Notes under the pieces: generated by a model
What the model was told of the DNA's origin: nothing
The model's database searches: none
What the model saw: the letters and a program-made list of their open reading frames with translations, nothing else
Shown: one piece after another, positions 27,605 to 35,813 of the stretch
How positions within the stretch are numbered: position 1 is the first letter of the stretch
How the letters are laid out: the number at the start of each line of letters is the position of its first letter
Translations under genes and position numbers: made by a program
From: Saccharopolyspora kobensis
GTDB lineage: Bacteria > Actinomycetota > Actinomycetes > Mycobacteriales > Pseudonocardiaceae
Length of the DNA stretch: 64,000 bases
Assembly: GCF_900108315.1 (NCBI RefSeq)
Contig: NZ_FNVB01000002.1
Span: 1-64,000, forward strand
Reading direction: 5' to 3'

Positions 27605-27620
27605 ATACCCCCCGGGGTAT
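27605..27620. promoter_or_regulatory. CsoR/CstR operator 2
   Basis: ATACCCC-CC-GGGGTAT directly before the ribosome binding site of the dioxygenase gene (GTG 27636). Confidence 0.78.
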
Positions 27621-27635
27621 CGGAGGTGAATCGCC

Positions 27636-29036
27636 GTGACAGCACTGCCCCAGCTCAGCGGACTCCAGGTCGAGGTCGTGGAGACCTCCTCGCTGGGCGA
27701 CCGCAGCTACCTCGCCACCGACGGCCACCGCGCCGTGGTGATCGACCCGCAGCGCGACGTGGACCGCGTCCTCGCCGCCGCCGGGCGCGCAGGTGCGCGG
27801 ATCGCGCTGGTGCTCGAAACCCACGTGCACAACGACTACGTCTCCGGCGGCCTGGAACTGGCCCGGCTGACCGGGGCCGAGTACGGCATCGCCGCGGCCG
27901 ACGAAGCGCCGTTCGCGCACCGCCCGCTGCGCGACGGAGACCTGCTGGAGGTCACCGACCGCCTCCGGGTGCGCGTCGTGGCCACGCCGGGCCACACCTT
28001 CCACCACCTCTCGTACGTGCTGGAGGACGCCGGGGAACCGGTCGGCGTGTTCACCGGCGGTTCGCTGCTCTACGGGACGACCGGCCGCACGGACCTGCTC
28101 GGCGAGCAGCACAGCGTGGAGCTCGCCCGCCACCAGCACCGGTCGGCGCGCAAGCTGGCCGACCTGCTGCCCGCCGGGGCGCAGATCTGGCCGACGCACG
28201 GGTTCGGCAGCTTCTGCTCGGCGACGCAGGCCAGCGGCGACTCGTCGACCATCGGCGAGCAGCGCGCGGCGAACCCCGCCCTGTCGCTGGCCGAGCAGGA
28301 CTTCGTCGAGACCACGCTGGCCGGGCTCGACGCCTACCCCGCGTACTACGCGCACATGGGCGCCCGCAACATCACCGGCCCGGCACCGCTGGACCTCCGC
28401 GCGCCGGCCGAGGCGGCTCCCGGCGAACTGGCCGAGCGCCTGCGGCGCGGCGAGTGGGTGGTGGACCTGCGCTCCCGCAAGGCCTACGTCGAATCCCACC
28501 TGGCGGGCACGGTCAGCCTCGGCCTGGACGGGCCGATGGCGACCTGGCTGGGCTGGATGATCGAGTGGGGTTCGCCGATCACGCTGGTCGGCGAGTCCGG
28601 TGAGCAGATCGCCGACGCGCAGCGCGAGCTGGTGCGCATCGGCATCGACCAGCCCGCCGCGGCCGCGGCCGGGCAGCCCGCGCAGCTGGCCGCCGATCCC
28701 GCGCAGCTGGTGAGCACCCCGACGGCCACGTTCGCCGAGCTGGCCGACGCGCTGGACGGCGAGCCCGGCGGGCTCCCGAGCGCGGACGTCGTGCTCGACG
28801 TGCGGACGAACAACGAATGGCGCGACTCGCACGTCGACGGCGCCGTGCACATCCCGCTCTACGAGCTGGCCCAGCGGATCGACGAGGTCCCGGCCGGTTC
28901 GGTGTGGGTGCACTGCGGGAGCGGCTACCGCGCCACGGCGGCGGCCTCGCTGCTGGAGTCCGCCGGCCGCACCGCCGTCGTCATCGACGACGCCTTCGCC
29001 TCCGCCCGATCCTCCGGCGTCACCCTGACGCACTGA
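27636..29036 (+). CDS. persulfide dioxygenase-rhodanese fusion (CstB-like)
   Basis: 466 residues, GTG 27636 after CGGAGG. Residues 1-250: metallo-beta-lactamase/ETHE1 fold with THVHNDYVSGG, TPGHTFHHLSY and GGSLLYGTTGRTDL for the mononuclear iron. Then two rhodanese modules: one around residues 270-330 whose active loop reads LVGESGEQI and lacks a Cys, and one at 370-466 with Cys in VHCGSGYRATAAA. This is the CstB-type layout that oxidises persulfide to sulfite and transfers sulfane sulfur. First enzyme gene of the CstR-controlled locus. Confidence 0.87.
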   Translation: MTALPQLSGLQVEVVETSSLGDRSYLATDGHRAVVIDPQRDVDRVLAAAGRAGARIALVLETHVHNDYVSGGLELARLTGAEYGIAAADEAPFAHRPLRDGDLLEVTDRLRVRVVATPGHTFHHLSYVLEDAGEPVGVFTGGSLLYGTTGRTDLLGEQHSVELARHQHRSARKLADLLPAGAQIWPTHGFGSFCSATQASGDSSTIGEQRAANPALSLAEQDFVETTLAGLDAYPAYYAHMGARNITGPAPLDLRAPAEAAPGELAERLRRGEWVVDLRSRKAYVESHLAGTVSLGLDGPMATWLGWMIEWGSPITLVGESGEQIADAQRELVRIGIDQPAAAAAGQPAQLAADPAQLVSTPTATFAELADALDGEPGGLPSADVVLDVRTNNEWRDSHVDGAVHIPLYELAQRIDEVPAGSVWVHCGSGYRATAAASLLESAGRTAVVIDDAFASARSSGVTLTH

Positions 29037-29072
29037 ACCACGCACGGCAAGAACCGCATTCGAAGGAGAAGC

Positions 29073-29642
29073 ATGACCGGCACGTTAGAGTCCACAGTGG
29101 ATGTCGCCGATGCCCGGGAGCTGGTGCGCTCGGCGCCGCGGACCCGGCTGATCGACGTGCGCACGCCCGGTGAGTTCGCCGCGGCGCACATCCCGGGCTC
29201 CCGCAACGTTCCGCTCGACGTGCTGCGCGCGCACCACACCGAGCTGACCGCCGACCACTCCGACCCGGTGGTGCTCGTGTGCGGCTCAGGCGTCCGCGCC
29301 GAGGAAGCCCGCGGCCTGCTCGCCGCTGCCGGGCTCCCGAAGCTCACCGTCCTCGAGGGCGGCATCGGCGCCTGGGAGCAGCAGGGCGCTCCGGTCTCGC
29401 GCGGGCGCGGGAAGTGGGCGATGGAGCGGCAGGTCCGGCTGGCCGCGGGCTCCCTCGTGCTCGCCGGGGTCGTGGGCAGCGTGGCCGCGCCGAAGCTGAA
29501 GTGGCTGGCCGGATTCATCGGCGCCGGGCTCACCTACTCCGCGTTGAGCAACACCTGCGGGATGGCCCGGGTGCTCTCGCTGCTGCCGTACAACCGGACG
29601 CCGGAACAGGACGTGCCGTCGCTGCTCGCGGCGCTGACGTGA
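29073..29642 (+). CDS. rhodanese with C-terminal membrane (DUF2892-like) domain
   Basis: 189 residues, ATG after AAGGAGAAGC. Rhodanese at residues 12-110: DVRTPGEFAAAHIPGSRNVP and active-loop Cys in LVCGSGVRAEEA. Then RQVRLAAGSLVLAGVVGSVA and WLAGFIGAGLTYSALSNTCG form two transmembrane segments typical of DUF2892, with a Cys in the second. Probably moves sulfane sulfur at the membrane near the TauE exporter; its stop overlaps the exporter's start. Confidence 0.86.
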   Translation: MTGTLESTVDVADARELVRSAPRTRLIDVRTPGEFAAAHIPGSRNVPLDVLRAHHTELTADHSDPVVLVCGSGVRAEEARGLLAAAGLPKLTVLEGGIGAWEQQGAPVSRGRGKWAMERQVRLAAGSLVLAGVVGSVAAPKLKWLAGFIGAGLTYSALSNTCGMARVLSLLPYNRTPEQDVPSLLAALT

Positions 29643-30397
29643 TGCTGCCCGCCATCGTCTTCGGCGTCGTCATCGGCCTTTCCACCGGTCTGCTCGGCGC
29701 AGGTGGTTCCATCCTGGCCGTTCCGGCGCTGGTGTACGGCGTCGGTCAGCCGTTGAGCACCGCTGTTCCCACCGCGCTGGTCGTGGTGGCCGCGTCGGCC
29801 ATCGGCGGCCTGTGCTCCCGCAGCCGGTTGCGGCTCGTGCAGTGGCCGGTGGCGCTGATCTTCGGGATCGCCGGGATACCCGGCACGATCGGCGGCGCGG
29901 CGCTCGGCCGGTCGTTGCCGCAGGACTGGTTGATGCTGGGCTTCGCGGCGCTGATGGTCGTCGTCGCCTCGCGCATGTTCCGCGGCAACGACCGCGCCGG
30001 CACCCCGGAGGGCAACCTGATGCCGAAGACGGCCGCCGCCGGGGCCGGGGTCGGTGTGCTGACCGGGCTCTTCGGCGTCGGCGGCGGATTCGTCATCGTG
30101 CCCGCGCTGACCCTGCTGCTCGGGCTGACCGCGCAGCAGGCCATCGCGAACTCGATGGTGGTGATCACGATCAACTCCATCAGCGGGCTGATCGCGCACT
30201 CGGGCGCGGTGGCGCAGCTCGACCTCGGCGTGCTGGTGGCCTTCGCGGGCACCGCGATGCTGGTCTCGATCGGTGCCGCCCGGTTCGCCGGGAGGCTCCC
30301 GGCGAACACCGTCCGCCGCGCGTTCGCCTGGGCCGTGCTGGCCATCGCAGCGGGCGTGGGCATCTCGTCGGTGATCGGACTCGCCACAGCGGCGTAG
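29642..30397 (+). CDS. TauE/SafE-type sulfite exporter
   Basis: 251 residues, about eight transmembrane segments in two similar halves: GLSTGLLGAGGSILAVPALV and VGVLTGLFGVGGGFVIVPAL are the paired TauE signature. ATG shares a base with the rhodanese stop (TGATG). Exports sulfite or thiosulfate produced by the dioxygenase. Last gene of the sulfur operon; a perfect palindrome follows three bases later. Confidence 0.87.
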   Translation: MLPAIVFGVVIGLSTGLLGAGGSILAVPALVYGVGQPLSTAVPTALVVVAASAIGGLCSRSRLRLVQWPVALIFGIAGIPGTIGGAALGRSLPQDWLMLGFAALMVVVASRMFRGNDRAGTPEGNLMPKTAAAGAGVGVLTGLFGVGGGFVIVPALTLLLGLTAQQAIANSMVVITINSISGLIAHSGAVAQLDLGVLVAFAGTAMLVSIGAARFAGRLPANTVRRAFAWAVLAIAAGVGISSVIGLATAA

Positions 30398-30400
30398 CCG

Positions 30401-30446
30401 GTCGTGAGTGCGTAGCAGTGTCCGAACGCCGCTACGCACTCACGAC
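30401..30446. repeat. CGTGAGTG-family palindrome, also a terminator
   Basis: GTCGTGAGTGCGTAGC (30401-30416) / GCTACGCACTCACGAC (30431-30446), 16 perfect pairs with a 14-base loop, between convergent genes. Arms share CGTGAGTG with the palindromes at 13147 and 54225. Confidence 0.8.
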
Positions 30447-30449
30447 CTC

Positions 30450-31487
30450 TCAACCGCAGAGCATGCGGGCCGGGTTGCTGCCGGTCATAGCTTCGACTTG
30501 GTCGTCGCCGATGCCGAGCTCGCGCAGCTGTTCGGCGAAGATCGTCGGGACGTAGGCGAAACCGTTGCCGCCGTGGCGCGTCCACATCTGCTTCAGGAAG
30601 ACGTCGTGGCTGAGCAGCACCTGGTCGCCGTGACCGGCCGCGACGAGCTCGGCCACGCCTGCCGCGGTCGTCGCGGTCGACGGCGAAGCGCCTTCCTTCG
30701 GGAAGGTGATGTCCATGCCGATCATGTCGAACTCCAGCCACACCCCGCGCTCGGCCAGCCCGAGCTGGTACGCGGTGTCCGCCGCCGACGGGTCCATGTG
30801 CGAGAGCACGACGCGATCCGGGGCCACGCCGATCTCGCCGAGCACCACGTCCAGCACCTCGCCGCCGCGGCGCTGCCAGCCGGGCAGGTGGATCATCAGC
30901 GGGACGCCCGGGTGGTCGAGCTGGGCCAGCGCCGCAGCGCGCAGCGAAGCCCGCTCCGCCGGCGTGAAGTCCGGCGACACCCCGATCTCACCGATGATCC
31001 CCGGCCGGGCGCGGTGCTCGCCGACACCGCCGGCCAGCTCCTCCCCGATGCTCGCCGCCTGCGCCTCGACCGCCCGGGCCGCGATGCGCTCGCCCTCGAA
31101 CTTCTCCAGGTAGGCGCCGCAACCCATCACGATGTTCAGGCCGGTGCGCAGGGCCACCTCGACCAGCTTGTCGGGGTCCCGGCCGATCGCGGCGCTGGAG
31201 GTGGCGTCGACGATGGTCCGGCCGCCCACCGCCTGGAAGGCCGCGATCTCGCCCATCACATCGGCCACCGGCTTGGCGGCCAGGTTGTCCGCGCAGCAGT
31301 ACGGGTCGTGCCGCAGCGCCCACGCGGCCCCGGCGTCCACCGCGCGGTCCACGAGGAACTCGCTGAACCCGTAGCTGGGTTCGTCGCGCACCCCGGACAG
31401 GTCGTTGAAGAGGTGCTCGTGCGGCAGGACCAGGCCCAGCTCGGCCGCGGGCACCGGGCCGGTGACGGTCTGCACGACACCGGTCAT
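30450..31487 (-). CDS. phosphotriesterase-family metal hydrolase
   Basis: 345 residues. Amidohydrolase-fold metal ligands are visible: HEH in VLPHEHLFND, an acidic bridging residue in IIGEIGVSP, His in MIHLPGW, His in VVLSHMDPS and Asp in VLLSHDVF. Modern PTE-like members hydrolyse lactones or phospho-sugars rather than organophosphates. ATG 31487 overlaps the transporter stop by four bases. Operon with a DMT transporter and a ThuA-like protein under a LacI regulator suggests catabolism of an imported sugar-like lactone (inference). Confidence 0.82.
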   Translation of the reverse strand: MTGVVQTVTGPVPAAELGLVLPHEHLFNDLSGVRDEPSYGFSEFLVDRAVDAGAAWALRHDPYCCADNLAAKPVADVMGEIAAFQAVGGRTIVDATSSAAIGRDPDKLVEVALRTGLNIVMGCGAYLEKFEGERIAARAVEAQAASIGEELAGGVGEHRARPGIIGEIGVSPDFTPAERASLRAAALAQLDHPGVPLMIHLPGWQRRGGEVLDVVLGEIGVAPDRVVLSHMDPSAADTAYQLGLAERGVWLEFDMIGMDITFPKEGASPSTATTAAGVAELVAAGHGDQVLLSHDVFLKQMWTRHGGNGFAYVPTIFAEQLRELGIGDDQVEAMTGSNPARMLCG

Positions 31488-32491
31488 CGCGCGGCTCCCG
31501 CTGCGTCCGCGCTGCGCGAGGGGATCATCCCGATCCCGGCGGCGATCAGCGCGAGCACCGTGCCGATCACGGTGGCCAGGTGGATCGGGTGCCCGACCGA
31601 GGGCACCACCAGGTCCAGCAGCAGCGAGCCGACCAGCTGACCGGCCACCGAGCCCAGCCCGAGCAGCAGCAGCCCGAGCCCGCGCACCAGCAGCGCCATG
31701 AAGCCGATGGACAGCAGGCCCAGCACACCGCCGGTGTACATCCACCACGTCGGCGGCAGCGAGAACTGCCCGGTGCCCAGCGCCAACCGGACCAGCAGCC
31801 CGGCGAGCAGCACCACGAACCCGACCAGGAAGTTGAAGGTGATCGAGACCAGCATCGAACCGGTCTCCCGCGCCACGGCGGCGTTGCCCGCCGGCTGCCA
31901 CCCGGCCAGCAGGCCCGCCGCGAACGGCAGGACGGCCAGCGCGATGGCGTGCGGCACGTGGAAGTTCGGCGAGATGGTGACCGCGGTGGCCGCGACGGCC
32001 AGCAGCGCGCCGAGACCGCGGGTGACCGAGATCGGCTGCTTGACCGTGGCGGTCACGCCGATGCGGTCGCAGATCACCCCGGAGATGACCAGGCCCGCGA
32101 TCAGCGTGATCTGGAAGACCGCGACGCCGAGCACGCCCACCGAGACGCCCTCGGAGAGCACCACCGCGCCGCCGCACAGCCCGGCCAGGTAGTTCCACCA
32201 GCCGATGCGCTTGCTGCGGATCAGCCGCGGGATGCTCAGCGCCTGCTTGCGCGTGGCGGGCCGCGCGAACACGATCACCAGCATCAGCACCAGGCCGCTG
32301 CCGAAGGAGATCACGGCGGCGCTGTTGCCGTCGCCGACGGTCGCGCCGAGCGCGCCGTTGACCGCGGACTGCATCGGGCTGAGCATGCCTGCCAGCACCG
32401 TCAGCAGCACCAGGACGGTCGTGGTGGCGCTCCGGGCCGCCCGGCCGGACGCGGCCGGCGGGCTCAGCTCGGGGGCGGGCGTGTTGGTCAT
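31484..32491 (-). CDS. DMT-superfamily transporter (YdcZ/DUF606 duplicated)
   Basis: 335 residues, ATG 32491 preceded by AAAGGAG. Ten hydrophobic helices in two halves; MLSPMQSAVNGALGATVGDG and SFGSGLVLMLVIVFA read as DUF606, with the repeat at GNAAVARETGSMLVSITFNF. Members transport small metabolites; substrate unknown. Second gene of the LacI-controlled operon, coupled to the hydrolase. Confidence 0.8.
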   Translation of the reverse strand: MTNTPAPELSPPAASGRAARSATTTVLVLLTVLAGMLSPMQSAVNGALGATVGDGNSAAVISFGSGLVLMLVIVFARPATRKQALSIPRLIRSKRIGWWNYLAGLCGGAVVLSEGVSVGVLGVAVFQITLIAGLVISGVICDRIGVTATVKQPISVTRGLGALLAVAATAVTISPNFHVPHAIALAVLPFAAGLLAGWQPAGNAAVARETGSMLVSITFNFLVGFVVLLAGLLVRLALGTGQFSLPPTWWMYTGGVLGLLSIGFMALLVRGLGLLLLGLGSVAGQLVGSLLLDLVVPSVGHPIHLATVIGTVLALIAAGIGMIPSRSADAAGAAR

Positions 32492-32590
32492 GGCGGTGCG
32501 ACTCCTTTGTCGTCCTCGCTGCACCGGTGGGGTTGCTGCGGATTGCTCTGGATGAGTCCTGCCGCACGCTGCCGGCAGGGCCCGGGTGGA

Positions 32591-33340
32591 CTACCGGTCG
32601 CCGGCCAACCAGGTGACCGCCTGGTCGAACAGCCGACGGTACCCGTCCCACTCCAGGAACTCGGCCGGCGCCCAGTGCGGCGAGATGTCCGAGGCGAAGG
32701 CGAGGGTGCGGCCCGCTCCCTCGCTGCGCACCGCCAGCAACGGGCGCGAGTCGACGGTGGCGAGCACGGTCGCGTCGGGCTTGGCGGTCAGCTTCTGGTA
32801 GCCGAGCAGGACCGGCCACTGCTGGTCCAGGCCCGCGGTGACCGGGTGCTCGGTGCCGGTGAGCTCGCCGAAGACGCCTTCGGGGCTCTCCACGCGGTCG
32901 TCGTAGGGCAGGATCTCCACCGGCAGCACCTCCTCGATCGGCGTGTCGTGGAAGTTCGCCTTGCCCTGGAAGCCCTGGAAACTGAGGTAGCCGCCGGCCA
33001 TCGCCAGCCCGCCGCCACCGCGCACCCACTCGGCCAGCAGCTTGAGCCGGTTCGGGAACCGGCGCCCCTGGTTGAACACCTGCGGGTGCAGCAGCAGCGA
33101 GTTCGCGCCGATGTCCGACAGGATCACCACGTCGTACTCGCCGAGCTCGTCGAGCGACGCGGGGAAGTCCGTCGCCACGAGGTGCGACGGCAGGTGGACG
33201 ACGTCGTGGCCCGCTCCGCGCAACGCGGCGAGCAACGCCTCGGCGCCGATTTCGAGCTGGGCTCGGTCGATGGCGTCGAAGCCCTTGACGTCGGTGGTCC
33301 TGGCCACCCAGGACTCGCCGGCCAGCAGCACGCGGCTCAA
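32591..33340 (-). CDS. ThuA-like glutamine-amidotransferase-fold protein (DUF1355)
   Basis: 249 residues. Start is the TTG at 33340: GGGGAGG lies five bases before it and the product then begins SRVLLAGESW, the conserved start of this family (GESW...KGFD). An upstream in-frame TTG at 33373 lies inside the operator and is rejected. Landmarks: DVVILSDIGANSLLLHP, GGGLAMAGGYLSFQG, GYQKLTAKPDATVL, ASDISPHWAP. Role unknown; such genes accompany sugar-catabolic clusters. Divergent from the LacI gene. Confidence 0.78.
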   Translation of the reverse strand: MSRVLLAGESWVARTTDVKGFDAIDRAQLEIGAEALLAALRGAGHDVVHLPSHLVATDFPASLDELGEYDVVILSDIGANSLLLHPQVFNQGRRFPNRLKLLAEWVRGGGGLAMAGGYLSFQGFQGKANFHDTPIEEVLPVEILPYDDRVESPEGVFGELTGTEHPVTAGLDQQWPVLLGYQKLTAKPDATVLATVDSRPLLAVRSEGAGRTLAFASDISPHWAPAEFLEWDGYRRLFDQAVTWLAGDR

Positions 33341-33365
33341 TTCCGCCTCCCCGGTTGGAATGATG

Positions 33366-33373
33366 TTGCGCAA
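33366..33373. promoter_or_regulatory. LacI-type operator 1 (TTGCGCAA)
   Basis: Within GTTGCGCAAAC. LacI-family regulators typically bind palindromes with a central CG of this kind. Confidence 0.6.
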
Positions 33374-33388
33374 ACTTTGCGCTCCGTT

Positions 33389-33396
33389 TTGCGCAA
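33389..33396. promoter_or_regulatory. LacI-type operator 2 (TTTGCGCAAA)
   Basis: 23 bp from operator 1, in the divergent promoter region. A third TTGCGCAA lies inside the LacI gene at 33502-33509 (GTTGCGCAAC). Confidence 0.62.
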
Positions 33397-33485
33397 ACTA
33401 ATCCGCGCCGAACCCGCCGTCAAGAGCCCACCTGCGCCGACTTGCCGATACACTGCGCCCAGAGCACTCGACGGAAGGGGCGCGG

Positions 33486-34496
33486 ATGACGTTGACGCGC
33501 GTTGCGCAACGTGCGCAAGTGTCGACCTCGACGGCGTCGCGGTACCTGCGCGGCCAGCTGAAGGTGCAGCCCGAGACCGCCGCGCGGATCGACGCCGCCG
33601 TCCGGGAGCTGCACTACGAGGTGCGCCCGGCGGCCACCGCGGACGGCGCGCGCGAGCACGCGCCGGTCATCGCGCTGATCGTCCCGGAACTGGCCAACCC
33701 GTTCTTCGCCGCGCTGGCCGAGGAGATCGCCACCGCGGCCGCCGTCAGCGGCGCCTCGCTCGTCATCGGCGTCACCGGCAGGCAGGCGCAGCGCGAGGCC
33801 AAGGTCAGCGACTTCGTCGCGGGCACCGAGGACATCGACGGGATGATCTACGTCGGGATGCACCGCGAGAACCCGCGGCTGCTCCAGGCCATCGCCGACG
33901 GGCTGCCGGTGGTCGTCCTGGACGAGGAGATCGCCAACACCACCGGCGTGGACACCATCGGCGTGGACAACTACGGCGGTGCCTACCAGGCCACCGCCTA
34001 CCTGGCGCAGCTCGGCCACCGGCGCATCGCGCACATCGCCGGGCCGCGGGAGCTGTCCACCACCCGCGACCGGCTGCGCGGTTACCGCGACGCGATGGAG
34101 CACGCCAGGCTGGACGTCGACGAGGGACTGATCCTGCACGGCCCCTACACCGAGCAGTTCGGCGCGAGCACCTTCCCCTACCTGACCGGGGCCGCGCAGC
34201 CGCCCACCGCGGTGTTCGTCGGCAGCGACATCGCTGCGGTCGGCGTCCTCGGCGCCGCCGAACTGCACGGCCTGAGCATTCCCGAGGACCTCTCGGTGGT
34301 GGGCTGCGACGGCATCCGGGTCGGCGAATGGCTGCGCCCGAAGCTGACCACCCTGCAGCAGCCCGTCGCCGAACTCGCCCGCGGCGCGCTGGAGCTCGTC
34401 CACGCCCGCATCACCGATCCCGGCGGCGGCACCGTGCGGCGGAATCTCCCGCTGCAACTGGTCATCCGCGGTTCCGCGGTCCCGCCCCAGCACTGA
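33486..34496 (+). CDS. LacI-family transcriptional regulator
   Basis: 336 residues, ATG after GGAAGGGG. N-terminal HTH TLTRVAQRAQVSTSTASRYL plus hinge helix, then a periplasmic-binding-protein-like domain: IALIVPELANPFFAALAEEI, RIAHIAGPRELSTTRDRLRG, AVFVGSDIAAVGVLGA, LTTLQQPVAELARGALEL. Likely represses the divergent ThuA-DMT-hydrolase operon and itself through TTGCGCAA operators. Effector is probably a sugar or sugar acid. Next gene (M20) starts 12 bases after its stop. Confidence 0.88.
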   Translation: MTLTRVAQRAQVSTSTASRYLRGQLKVQPETAARIDAAVRELHYEVRPAATADGAREHAPVIALIVPELANPFFAALAEEIATAAAVSGASLVIGVTGRQAQREAKVSDFVAGTEDIDGMIYVGMHRENPRLLQAIADGLPVVVLDEEIANTTGVDTIGVDNYGGAYQATAYLAQLGHRRIAHIAGPRELSTTRDRLRGYRDAMEHARLDVDEGLILHGPYTEQFGASTFPYLTGAAQPPTAVFVGSDIAAVGVLGAAELHGLSIPEDLSVVGCDGIRVGEWLRPKLTTLQQPVAELARGALELVHARITDPGGGTVRRNLPLQLVIRGSAVPPQH

Positions 34497-34508
34497 TCCG
34501 GAGGACCC

Positions 34509-35609
34509 GTGCCCGATCCCATCGAGCTCGCCCAGCGACTGATCCGCCTCGACACCCGCGCGGCCGGCGAGAAGGCCGCCGCCGAACTGCTCGCGCCGCT
34601 GCTCACCGACGCGGGCTTCGCGGTCACCGTCGACGAGCCGCGACCCGGCCGCGCGAACCTCGTCGCCCGCTTCGGCACCGGCGCGCCGATCACCCTCACC
34701 GGGCACCTCGACACCGTTCCCGCCGACCCGGCCACGTGGTCGTTCGACCCGCACAGCGGCGAGATCGACGGCGACCGGCTGCGCGGCCGGGGCAGCAGCG
34801 ACATGAAGGCCGGCGTGGCGGCGATCGTCGCGGCCGCGGTGCGGGCCACCCGCACCGCTCCCGAGGATCTCTCCGCGCAGCTGGTGTTCACCTTCGGCGA
34901 GGAGACCGGCTGCGAAGGCGCGTCCCTGCTGCCCGAGCTCACCCCGAGCCCCGCGCTGCTGGTGGCCGAACCCACGGCGAACCGGATCGTGCTGGGGCAC
35001 AAGGGAGTTCTGTGGCTGCGGCTGACCGCGCACGGCCGCAGCGCGCACGGATCGCGGCCCGAACTCGGCGAGAACGCGCTGGCCGCGCTCGCCGAAACGG
35101 CGGTGCGCATCCACCGCAACGAGGGCTGGCCGGTCAGCCCGACGCACGGCCCGGCCACGGTCAACGTCGGCTCGTTCCACTCCGGCGTGCAGCCGAACCT
35201 GGTGCCCGACCGCGCCGAGCTGGTGCTCGACATCCGCACCACGCCGGAGTTCACCGCCGACGACGCGCGCGCCGCGATCGCCGGACTGGCGCTGCCCGGC
35301 ACCGAGATCACCGCCGACCTGGACCTGCCGGGCGTGGCGACCAGCGCCGAGGACCCGCTCGCCCGGGCGATCGTGGCGGTGCTGCACCAGGACAACCCCG
35401 ACCAGCGACCGGAGTACGCCACCTACTTCACCGACGCCTCGGTCCTGGCCCCGGCGCTCGGCTCCCCCGCGGTGATCGTCTACGGCCCGGGCGACCCCGA
35501 CCAGGCCCACGTCAGCGACGAGACCTGCTCGGTCGCGGCCACCCGCGAAGCCACCGAGGCCATCACCCGCCTGCTCACCACGTGGCCCTCCGTCCGGGAC
35601 CAGGGGTGA
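34509..35609 (+). CDS. M20-family metallohydrolase (ArgE/DapE-like)
   Basis: 366 residues, GTG after CGGAGGACCC. Zinc ligands: His/Asp in TLTGHLDTVPAD, Asp in GSSDMKAGVAAI, Glu pair in TFGEETGCEG; dimerisation domain GHKGVLWLRLTAHGRSAHGS. Deacylates or hydrolyses N-acyl amino acids or peptides. It lies in a likely operon with LacI, so it may belong to the same catabolic route, for example removing an N-acyl group. A strong hairpin follows. Confidence 0.83.
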   Translation: MPDPIELAQRLIRLDTRAAGEKAAAELLAPLLTDAGFAVTVDEPRPGRANLVARFGTGAPITLTGHLDTVPADPATWSFDPHSGEIDGDRLRGRGSSDMKAGVAAIVAAAVRATRTAPEDLSAQLVFTFGEETGCEGASLLPELTPSPALLVAEPTANRIVLGHKGVLWLRLTAHGRSAHGSRPELGENALAALAETAVRIHRNEGWPVSPTHGPATVNVGSFHSGVQPNLVPDRAELVLDIRTTPEFTADDARAAIAGLALPGTEITADLDLPGVATSAEDPLARAIVAVLHQDNPDQRPEYATYFTDASVLAPALGSPAVIVYGPGDPDQAHVSDETCSVAATREATEAITRLLTTWPSVRDQG

Positions 35610-35633
35610 CCCCGCTCGGCCGATGAGGTCGGC

Positions 35634-35673
35634 GCACCCGAGTCCGGGACCGATCAGGTCAGGACTCGGGTGC
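35634..35673. terminator. hairpin after the M20 gene
   Basis: GCACCCGAGTCC (35634-35645) / GGACTCGGGTGC (35662-35673), 12 pairs. Confidence 0.75.
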
Positions 35674-35761
35674 TGAAGTTCGGCCGCGCACCACGAGGTT
35701 GGAATTTCGGGGAAGTCGCGGCGACGGGTCGTTGGGAACTCGATCCCGGGCACCGGGCAAT

Positions 35762-35781
35762 GGAAGGTGAGAGCACCTTCC
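35762..35781. promoter_or_regulatory. perfect hairpin upstream of the sigma-factor minigene
   Basis: GGAAGGTG-AGAG-CACCTTCC, eight pairs, 14 bases before the minigene ATG. Could be an operator or a 5-prime stabilising hairpin. Confidence 0.5.
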
Positions 35782-35795
35782 GAGACGGAGGCCCG

Positions 35796-35813
35796 ATGCG
35801 AGGTTCCACATGA
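35796..35813 (+). CDS. five-residue minigene MRGST coupled to the sigma factor
   Basis: ATG 35796 lies behind GGAGG (GACGGAGGCCCG); codons ATG CGA GGT TCC ACA TGA, stop overlapping the sigma-factor ATG (ATGA, 35810-35813). The only strong ribosome site in the region belongs to this minigene. Confidence 0.45.
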   Translation: MRGST

